From an uncultured Polymorphobacter sp. (GTDB taxonomy: Bacteria; Pseudomonadota; Alphaproteobacteria; Sphingomonadales; Sphingomonadaceae): a stretch of 12,454 nucleotides of DNA. The notes beneath the pieces were generated by a model that saw nothing but the letters and a program-made list of their open reading frames with translations, was not told the DNA's origin and ran no database searches. The position numbers were made by a program, and so were the translations under genes. The DNA is taken from positions 1 to 12,454 of the forward strand of contig CALDHQ010000232.1 of assembly GCA_937894055.1 (NCBI GenBank). Reading direction: 5' to 3'. Below are positions 7,825 through 12,454 of this stretch, piece after piece (the first letter of the stretch is position 1; the number at the start of each line of letters is the position of its first letter).

Positions 7825-8298
7825 TCATTCGCTGATCGGATCAGGCCCGAAGCGGTTTTCGCCGATGGTGCCACGGCTGCAATACCAGACGATCAGCAGG
7901 ACCGACACGATGCCGAGCAGCAGGCCGCCGGCTGCCAGCCACTTGCCCGCGCCTTCGACCCCGACGGCTGTCGCGCCCGCCGCACCGCCAAGGATCACTG
8001 CTGGGATCCCCGGCATCAGCAGCCACCAGCCGCGCCGGTCGGTGTCGTGCAGCCGCCGCACCGCCACCGCCAGCCCCGGCAGGAACAGCGCCAGCGACAC
8101 CAGCGCCCCGGCATAGCCAGTCGCGCCGGCGATCATCGCATCAAGCCCGTTGAGCATCACATCGACGCAAAACGCCAGCAGCGTCGCCAGAATCAGGAAC
8201 AGCTGGAACCACCAATATTCCTTGCGCCGCGCCCGCCCCGAGAAGGTCGCATACTTCTTCAGCGGCTCGACCATCCACTGCGTTGCCGACTTGTCCAT
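7825..8298 (-). CDS. DUF805 family membrane protein
   Basis: This 157-residue inner-membrane protein has the DUF805 pattern: an N-terminal FSGRARRKEYWWFQLF segment (residues 19-34), hydrophobic helices, the central VRRLHDTDRRGWWLL motif near residue 80, and a final IVWYCSRGTIGENRFGPDP tail. Such proteins have about four membrane segments and no established biochemical role. The start at 8298 has AGGGGA about 7 nt upstream on the - strand. A longer open frame running into comM (to 8802) is not supported. It lies 29 nt downstream of comM on the same strand, so the two are probably co-transcribed. It converges with the symporter, with only 13 nt between stops and no separate terminator visible. 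Confidence 0.92.
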   Translation of the reverse strand: MDKSATQWMVEPLKKYATFSGRARRKEYWWFQLFLILATLLAFCVDVMLNGLDAMIAGATGYAGALVSLALFLPGLAVAVRRLHDTDRRGWWLLMPGIPAVILGGAAGATAVGVEGAGKWLAAGGLLLGIVSVLLIVWYCSRGTIGENRFGPDPISE

Positions 8299-8327
8299 TG
8301 TCTGTCCCCTCATTTGCCCGGAACCCC

Positions 8328-9836
8328 TTAATTCACCGGTGCCTGCCGACGATAACTCAAGGCTTCGGCGATATGAAGCCGCGTCACGCTGGCGCTGCCC
8401 TCCAAATCGGCAAGCGTGCGGGCAACACGCAACACGCGGTGATAGCCGCGCGCCGACAGCCTCAGCGCCTGTGCCGCCTGCGTCAGCAGCTTGGCGCCGG
8501 GTGCATCGGGCGTGGCGACTTCTTCGAGCAGCTTGCCGTCGGCCTCGGCGTTGCTGCGTGCCTTGTGGTCGGCGTAGCGCGCGGTCTGGATGGCACGCGC
8601 TTTCGCCACGCGCGCGCCGACCTGTGCCGAGCTTTCGGACGGCGGCGGCAAGGTCAGATCGGCGGCGCTGACCGCGGCGACATCGACATGTAGGTCGATG
8701 CGGTCGAGCAGCGGCCCCGACACGCGCGCCTGATAGTCGGCGGCGCACTTCGGCGCGCGCGAACAGGCTTGGCTGGCGTCGCCCAGATGTCCGCAGCGGC
8801 ACGGGTTCATCGCCGCGATCAGCTGGACGCGCGCCGGATAGGTGACGTGCGCGGCGGCGCGCGCCACCATCACCACGCCGGTCTCGAGCGGCTGGCGCAG
8901 CGAATCGAGCACGCCGCGCTGGAACTCGGGGAGTTCGTCGAGGAACAGCACGCCGAGATGCGCCAAGCTGACCTCGCCGGGTCGCGCCTTGGCGCCTCCG
9001 CCGACGAGTGCGGGCATCGACGCGCTATGGTGCGGCGCGCGGAAGGGGCGGGCGCGCAGCAGTTTGCCGCCCTCCAACTCGCCCGCCATCGACGCCACCA
9101 TCGAGACTTCGAGCGCCTCGGCGGGGGTAAGTTCGGGCAGGATTCCCGGCAGGGCGGCGGCGAGCAGCGACTTGCCCGACCCCGGCGGGCCGCTCATCAG
9201 CAAGTTATGGCCGCCGGCCGCGGCGATTTCGAGCGCGCGCTTGGCGGTTTCCTGGCCCTTGATCTCGTTCATGTCGGGGCCGTGCCATGTCCCCTCGGCT
9301 ATCGTGCGGACCGGCGGCGACAGCAGCTGCGTGCCCTTGAGGTGGTTGATCAGCGTCAGCAGGTCGGGCGCGGCGAGTACCTCGACTTCGCCCGCCCACG
9401 CCGCCTCGCCACCTTGCGCGGCCGGGCAGATCAACCCGAGTTCGTGCTCGGCGGCATGCAGTGCCGCGAGCAGCACGCCGGGCACCGGCGCGACGCGGCC
9501 ATCGAGCCCGAGCTCACCGACGACGACATATTGGTCGAGCACCTCGGCCGACACCAACCCCATCGCGCTGAGCAGCCCGAGCGCAATCGGCAGGTCGTAA
9601 TGCGAGCCTTCCTTGGGCAGGTCGGCGGGTGACAGATTGACGACGACGCGGCGCGGCGGCAGCGCCAGCCCGATAGCGTCGAGTGTCGCCTGCACCCGCT
9701 CGCGGCTTTCCTTGACCGCCTTGTCGGGCAGCCCGACGAGCACGAACGCCGCCATGCCGCCGGTGATCTGGACCTGGACATCGACGCTGCGTGCCTCGAG
9801 CCCGAGGAACGCGACAGTGGCGACATGAGCGACCAT
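8328..9836 (-). CDS. comM: ComM/YifB family AAA+ ATPase (Mg-chelatase-like branch-migration helicase)
   Basis: Members of this family form hexameric ring helicases; Vibrio ComM drives branch migration during natural transformation, and homologues are widespread in non-competent bacteria. The 502-residue product has the usual order: an N-terminal S5/Lon-like ChlI domain (about 1-165, with VGLPDKAVKESRERVQATL and VVNLSPADLPKEGSHYDLPIALG), then the Mg-chelatase AAA+ core (about 190-400) with Walker A GPPGSGKS near 215-222 and Walker B GVLFLDELPEF near 295-305. The Cys-rich NPCRCGHLGD...C...C insertion, RVSGPLLDRIDLHV and the C-terminal LSARGYHRVLRVARTLADLEG helical domain follow. Length is normal (about 500-510). 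AGGA lies about 7 nt before the ATG, and the MVAHVATVAFLG beginning is typical. No other competence genes are visible, so a role in DNA uptake here is unproven. Confidence 0.96.
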   Translation of the reverse strand: MVAHVATVAFLGLEARSVDVQVQITGGMAAFVLVGLPDKAVKESRERVQATLDAIGLALPPRRVVVNLSPADLPKEGSHYDLPIALGLLSAMGLVSAEVLDQYVVVGELGLDGRVAPVPGVLLAALHAAEHELGLICPAAQGGEAAWAGEVEVLAAPDLLTLINHLKGTQLLSPPVRTIAEGTWHGPDMNEIKGQETAKRALEIAAAGGHNLLMSGPPGSGKSLLAAALPGILPELTPAEALEVSMVASMAGELEGGKLLRARPFRAPHHSASMPALVGGGAKARPGEVSLAHLGVLFLDELPEFQRGVLDSLRQPLETGVVMVARAAAHVTYPARVQLIAAMNPCRCGHLGDASQACSRAPKCAADYQARVSGPLLDRIDLHVDVAAVSAADLTLPPPSESSAQVGARVAKARAIQTARYADHKARSNAEADGKLLEEVATPDAPGAKLLTQAAQALRLSARGYHRVLRVARTLADLEGSASVTRLHIAEALSYRRQAPVN

Positions 9837-10004
9837 GAATTATCCTTTGCGAAAAACAGTCACCTGTCCCGCAGCAAAAACCATGACCCTGAAGCCACAG
9901 TAGCGCGACAATCGCATCACACAAGCCCGCTACATAGGTCTGCTTGGCCGCCGTTAAGCCATGATGCCTTGCGCGCCCGCAAACCCCCTCCTAATCGCTG
10001 TGGA
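9837..10004. other. Divergent intergenic region between comM and a small membrane-protein gene
   Basis: About 170 nt, less GC-rich than the genes around it. It must hold the comM promoter (- strand) and probably one for the + strand gene at 10005. I see no convincing -35/-10 pair, repeat or RNA fold. A + strand reading frame through it (from 9825) is an upstream extension of the small membrane protein without homology-like character. Confidence 0.4.
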
Positions 10005-10373
10005 ATGCAGCGCACGCGTCCCACTTTCTTGCAGACGTTGATCCGCAGCGAACCTGTGCGCGTGGCGCAACTGGCGGCGGGGTTCATCCTGCTGCTCGCG
10101 GCGCCGGTGATTGCCACCATCCCGCAGCCCATTCCCATCGGCATCATCGTGTTCGGCTTCGGGCTGGCGCTGATCCTCAAGAACTCGCTGTGGGCGCGGC
10201 GCAAATATGTGCGCTGGCAGCACCGCTACCCGCGCGCCGGCCGGATTACCGACATGGGGATGCGCCGCCGCCGCAAGGTGCCGGCGCCCGCGGCCGTTAA
10301 ACAGGTCGCGGCGAATACGGATGACGTGCCGCCGCCGCAGCGCGATGTGGTGTCGGCGGCAACGCGCGACTGA
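10005..10373 (+). CDS. Hypothetical small membrane protein, two TM segments
   Basis: I do not recognise a named family. The 122-residue product starts with a short basic head, then has two hydrophobic stretches (about residues 18-39 and 43-58) separated by a proline-containing turn, IPQPIPIG. A strongly basic segment follows (ARRKYVRWQHRYPRAGR, then MGMRRRRK) and a polar Pro/Val-rich tail. This suggests a hairpin in the inner membrane with both ends in the cytoplasm by the positive-inside rule. The general shape recalls the small PGPGW-type transmembrane proteins, but I cannot confirm that. The ATG at 10005 was chosen because the hydrophobic architecture begins there; the upstream extension to 9825 is low-complexity, and the ribosome binding site is weak. 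It is divergent from comM and 129 nt upstream of the methyltransferase. Confidence 0.65.
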   Translation: MQRTRPTFLQTLIRSEPVRVAQLAAGFILLLAAPVIATIPQPIPIGIIVFGFGLALILKNSLWARRKYVRWQHRYPRAGRITDMGMRRRRKVPAPAAVKQVAANTDDVPPPQRDVVSAATRD

Positions 10374-10502
10374 CGTGAGGTCGTGGCGGTTGGCCGCAAG
10401 AAGTTGCTGGCAAGCCATGATTGAAATTGTTAATCATTCGTTGACAGGGCTTGTGCCGAAAGGTGCTGGTTGCGAGACTGTGGTTTCAAAGGGGGGCTCG
10501 AA

Positions 10503-11126
10503 ATGACCGGATTCTATGATCGCCACATTTTGCCGTACGTCATCGGCTGCGCGTGCGGCAGCAAGCCGATTGCCAAGCAGCGCGCCAAGGTGGTGCCGCT
10601 CGCCACGGGACGGGTGCTTGAACTCGGCATCGGCGGCGGGCTGAACCTGCCGTTCTACAACCCCAAGAACGTCATCAGCGTCCAGGGCGTCGACCCCAGT
10701 GCCGAGCTGCGCGCCATCGCGCATGAGGCGCCGCGGCCGCAGGGCCTGCTGGTCGAAGTGCGCGAAGGCACCGCCGAGGCGCTGCCGTTCGGCGAGCACA
10801 GCTTTGACAGCATCGTCTGCACCTTCACGCTGTGTTCGGTGCACACGCCGGCGAAGGCACTTGCCGAGGCGCGGCGCGTGCTCAAGCCCGGCGGCACCCT
10901 GTTTTTCAGCGAGCACGGGCTGGCACCCGATGCCGGTGTCCAGAAATGGCAGCACCGCGTCGAGCCCATCTGGAAGCGCATCGCCGGCGGTTGCCACCTG
11001 ACGCGACCAGTGTCGGAGACGATCAAGGCGGCGGGGTTCAACCTGACCAAGAGCGAGTCGATGTATCTGCCCGGCACGCCGCGCTTTGCCGGCTGGAGCG
11101 AATGGGGCACCGCAACGCCGGCTTGA
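10503..11126 (+). CDS. Class I SAM-dependent methyltransferase, METTL7-like
   Basis: This 207-residue cytoplasmic protein is a Rossmann-fold methyltransferase. The SAM-binding motif I is VLELGIGGGLNLPFY (Glu40 to Gly46 as core), an acidic GVDPS turn follows motif II, and VCTFTLCSV with VLKPGGTLFFSEHG gives motifs IV-V. The combination of VCTxxLCSV, a GGxxxFxEH strand, a WQHRVEPIWKRIAGGCHLTR segment and a short C-terminus resembles the METTL7 (thiol methyltransferase-like) group more than UbiE, though bacterial members are often labelled generically. The substrate is unknown. The start is well supported by a purine-rich AAAGGGGGG (10488-10496) 6 nt upstream; an extension to 10470 is less likely. 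rpmH follows after 118 nt with its own probable promoter, so co-transcription with it is not assumed. Confidence 0.88.
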   Translation: MTGFYDRHILPYVIGCACGSKPIAKQRAKVVPLATGRVLELGIGGGLNLPFYNPKNVISVQGVDPSAELRAIAHEAPRPQGLLVEVREGTAEALPFGEHSFDSIVCTFTLCSVHTPAKALAEARRVLKPGGTLFFSEHGLAPDAGVQKWQHRVEPIWKRIAGGCHLTRPVSETIKAAGFNLTKSESMYLPGTPRFAGWSEWGTATPA

Positions 11127-11159
11127 AGCCGTATTGCGCGTCCACGCCCCCGCTGTGCA

Positions 11160-11188
11160 TTGACTTGGGCACGCGCTGCCGCTATGCG
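11160..11188 (+). promoter_or_regulatory. Probable sigma-70 promoter of rpmH
   Basis: TTGACT (11160-11165) matches the -35 consensus at five of six bases. With 16-17 nt spacing it is followed by CTATGC/TATGCG (11182-11188), a partial -10 match. Placed about 57-85 nt before the rpmH start, it would give a leader of roughly 50 nt. A strong promoter is expected for the rpmH-rnpA unit. The weak -10 limits confidence. Confidence 0.5.
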
Positions 11189-11202
11189 CCCACCCTTGAT
11201 TT

Positions 11203-11222
11203 CGGCCAGCTTGCGTTGGCCG
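11203..11222 (+). other. Short hairpin in the rpmH leader
   Basis: CGGCCA and TGGCCG form a perfect 6-bp stem around an 8-nt loop, ending 10 nt before the GAGGA ribosome binding site of rpmH (11233-11237). If transcribed from the promoter just upstream it would lie near the 5' end of the mRNA, where it could affect stability or translation. A stem this short can arise by chance in GC-rich DNA. Confidence 0.25.
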
Positions 11223-11244
11223 CCGTGATTCTGAGGATAATGTA

Positions 11245-11379
11245 ATGAAGCGGACCTTTCAGCCCAGCAAGCTCGTGCGCGCCCGTCGCCATGGCTTCCG
11301 CACGCGCATGGCAACGCCGGGCGGCCGCAAGGTGCTCGCCAACCGCCGCGCCAAGGGCCGCGCGAAGCTGAGCGCCTAA
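11245..11379 (+). CDS. rpmH: 50S ribosomal protein L34
   Basis: L34 is a very basic protein of the large ribosomal subunit. The 44-residue product, [18 protein letters not shown] followed by [21 protein letters not shown] and a short tail, matches the family from end to end (the usual length is 44-47 residues). GAGGA lies 7 nt before the ATG. It is followed after 38 nt by rnpA, the near-universal bacterial arrangement. The gene is short and easy to miss in automatic scans, but its identity is certain. Confidence 0.98.
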   Translation: MKRTFQPSKLVRARRHGFRTRMATPGGRKVLANRRAKGRAKLSA

Positions 11380-11417
11380 TCCACGCAGTGCCGGCGCCGG
11401 ACCCGATTTCGGCACCC

Positions 11418-11888
11418 ATGATCATCATTTCTGCACGGCGCGACTTTCTGGCGGCCAATGCCGGCCGTCGCGCGCCGACGCCCGGCTTCCTGTTGCTGGT
11501 GCGTGACCGCCTTGATGCCGACCCGCAAATGCGCGCCGGCTTCACCGTCACCAAGAAAATCGGCAATTCGGTGGTGCGTAACCGGCTGAAGCGTCGGCTG
11601 CGCGCATTAGTGCGGCAGGTCTTGCCCGAAGCCGGCATCACCGGTGCCGACCATGTGCTGATCGGCCGCGATGCCGCGCTGATCGCTTCTGCGATCGGCT
11701 CTGACGGCGCGGTGCCGCAAAGCTTTGCGGCCAGCATGGAAGAGGCCGTCCAGCTGGCCAACACCAAGGCGCATGCAGGCGACGCCGTGTTGATGTCGCC
11801 CGCCTGCGCCAGTTTTGATCAGTTCCGCGATTACGAAGTGCGCGGGGATAGCTTTCGCGAAATTGTTGCAGGGTTGACTGCCAGATGA
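11418..11888 (+). CDS. rnpA: Chimeric frame: N-terminal RNase P protein (RnpA) joined in frame to C-terminal MurD
   Basis: RnpA is the protein cofactor of RNase P, which matures tRNA 5' ends. The first ~88 residues of this 156-residue frame are RnpA: SARRDFLAAN near the N-terminus, AGFTVTKKIGNSVVRNRLKRRLRALVRQVLP with the RNR signature, and GADHVLIG. The normal last ~30 residues of RnpA are missing. After LIGRDAAL (residues 81-88; bases 11658-11681) the sequence continues as the end of MurD, carrying AGDAVLMSPACASFDQFRDY and EVRGDSFREIV. The ATG at 11418 was chosen from the usual RnpA N-terminus; a GTG at 11388 is possible, and neither has a good ribosome binding site. Spacing from rpmH is normal. 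An intact RnpA cannot be made from this copy. An assembly artefact is the leading explanation. Confidence 0.9.
   Translation: MIIISARRDFLAANAGRRAPTPGFLLLVRDRLDADPQMRAGFTVTKKIGNSVVRNRLKRRLRALVRQVLPEAGITGADHVLIGRDAALIASAIGSDGAVPQSFAASMEEAVQLANTKAHAGDAVLMSPACASFDQFRDYEVRGDSFREIVAGLTAR
11658..11888 (+). pseudogene. murD: 3' fragment of murD (UDP-MurNAc-L-Ala:D-Glu ligase), 5' part absent
   Basis: MurD adds D-glutamate to UDP-MurNAc-L-alanine during peptidoglycan precursor synthesis. Only about the last 70 of ~450 residues are here. Evidence is the C-terminal-domain signature SPACASFDQF with EVRGDSF, the upstream GRDAALIA segment that aligns with GRDGAQLAA of E. coli MurD, and the position: the TGA stop overlaps the ftsW ATG (ATGA), as expected in the dcw cluster. 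The central ATPase domain and N-terminal UDP-binding domain are missing, so this fragment cannot be an active ligase. It is in frame with the rnpA 5' part. Confidence 0.88.
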
Positions 11889-12454
11889 GCGGAGCGCGGC
11901 CCTATTTGCCCACCAGCGGTCGGCGTGTGCCGCAGCCCGCGCCGTTCCCGCAGGATCGCCGCCGTCAGCTGCTGGTATGGTGGCGCGAGATTGATCGCAC
12001 GCTGCTGGGGCTGGTTCTGGCGCTGATGGTGCTCGGCACGATCGCGGTCTATGCCGCATCGCCTGCCAGTGCGGGGCGGCTATCGACCAGCGAAGAAACC
12101 TTGAGCGAGGCCTATTTCTTCTGGCTGCACTTGCGCTGGCTTGCGGTTGGCCTCCTCGCGATGTTCATCGCCTCGCTCCTGCCCAAGGAAACCACGCGGC
12201 GGCTGGCGATCATCCTTGCCGCCGCCATGCTTGTCGCGCTGGTGCTGGTGCCGATCTTCGGGGGCGAAGTGAAGGGCGCGAAGCGCTGGCTGTGGATCGG
12301 CTTCAGTCTCCAGCCGTCCGAATTTCTCAAGCCCGGCTTTGCCATCGCGGTGGCGTGGATCCTCTCATGGCGAGTGCGCGATCCCAATATCCCGGTGATT
12401 CCGATCACCGTCGCCCTGATGCTGGTGATCGCCGCGCTGCTGGTGCTGGGCGGC
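11885..12454 (+). CDS. ftsW: Peptidoglycan glycosyltransferase FtsW, N-terminal part (runs off window end)
   Basis: FtsW is the SEDS-family septal peptidoglycan polymerase, working with FtsI at the division site. The open frame from the ATG at 11885 covers 190 residues with no stop before the window ends; full-length proteins have about 400. A polar, proline-rich cytoplasmic head (residues 1-38) precedes TM1 (about 39-58, LLGLVLALMVLGTIAVYAAS), a TM2 starting near FFWLHLRWLAVGL, and TM3 (LAIILAAAMLVALVLV). The SEDS motif GAKRWLWIGFSLQPSEFLKP follows, at about 130-150, with hydrophobic segments after it. That motif and the extended N-terminus favour FtsW over RodA, as does the preceding murD end with ATGA overlap. 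In the normal dcw order murG follows, outside the window. Confidence 0.95.
   Translation, partial: MSGARPYLPTSGRRVPQPAPFPQDRRRQLLVWWREIDRTLLGLVLALMVLGTIAVYAASPASAGRLSTSEETLSEAYFFWLHLRWLAVGLLAMFIASLLPKETTRRLAIILAAAMLVALVLVPIFGGEVKGAKRWLWIGFSLQPSEFLKPGFAIAVAWILSWRVRDPNIPVIPITVALMLVIAALLVLGG

Noticed and set aside
6524..8116. 530-codon + strand frame overlapping the symporter
   Set aside because: It is an out-of-frame reading of the symporter and then of the DUF805 antisense strand; composition is Arg/Gly-biased without motifs.
8299..8802. N-terminal extension of the DUF805 frame into comM
   Set aside because: The extension is a shadow of comM; the DUF805 domain begins after a good ribosome binding site at 8298.
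10421..10469. Possible sigma-70 promoter before the methyltransferase (TTGACA at 10441)
   Set aside because: A perfect -35 hexamer is present, but at 16-18 nt spacing no acceptable -10 is found; not reported as a feature.
1..12454. CRISPR arrays, tRNA/rRNA genes, insertion sequences, toxin-antitoxin or defence genes
   Set aside because: No regularly spaced repeats, no transposase-like proteins and no recognisable RNA genes were seen on either strand.

Overview
The window looks like chromosomal DNA of a GC-rich alphaproteobacterium, most likely a sphingomonad. This is inferred from the trpB-trpA-accD-folC order, the start/stop-overlapping gene style, and the flavour of the AmpG-like, OlsB-like and dicarboxylate-transporter proteins. 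No rRNA, tRNA, CRISPR array, insertion sequence, phage gene or defence gene was seen. Most of the window is ordinary housekeeping sequence.

Layout. (1) Positions 1-3526, + strand: the 3' part of trpB, then trpA, accD and folC. They are translationally coupled (GTGA and ATGA overlaps, then a 4-nt gap) and cover the last steps of tryptophan synthesis, the acetyl-CoA carboxylase beta subunit and folate glutamylation. A perfect 16-bp hairpin (3532-3567) separates folC from the convergent tag gene. (2) Positions 3582-6455, - strand: an AmpG-like muropeptide permease, then an OlsB-like ornithine N-acyltransferase, then tag (3-methyladenine DNA glycosylase I). A PhoB-box-like direct repeat sits between ampG and olsB, which would fit phosphate-controlled ornithine-lipid synthesis. 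(3) Positions 6570-7811, + strand: a dicarboxylate/amino acid:cation symporter, divergent from ampG. (4) Positions 7825-9836, - strand: comM (YifB family AAA+ helicase) followed by a DUF805 membrane protein. (5) Positions 10005-11126, + strand: a small two-TM membrane protein of unknown function and a METTL7-like SAM methyltransferase. (6) Positions 11245-12454, + strand: rpmH, rnpA and ftsW, the last running off the window end. rpmH and ftsW are easy to miss, one because it is short and the other because it has no stop in the window.

The main anomaly is at about 11658-11685. The reading frame that begins as rnpA (RNase P protein) ends as the C-terminal part of MurD, complete with the MurD signature, and then overlaps the ftsW start by ATGA exactly as murD-ftsW normally do. 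Two unrelated, normally distant housekeeping blocks (rpmH-rnpA and the dcw cell-wall/division cluster) are therefore joined in frame at a stretch encoding LIGRDAAL, a sequence plausible in both parent proteins. Since intact rnpA and murD are both essential, an assembly chimera at a short shared repeat is the most economical explanation. A real rearrangement with intact copies elsewhere, or an expressed fusion, remains possible. I found no convincing new biological system. The chimera and the possible Pho control of olsB are what deserve follow-up.
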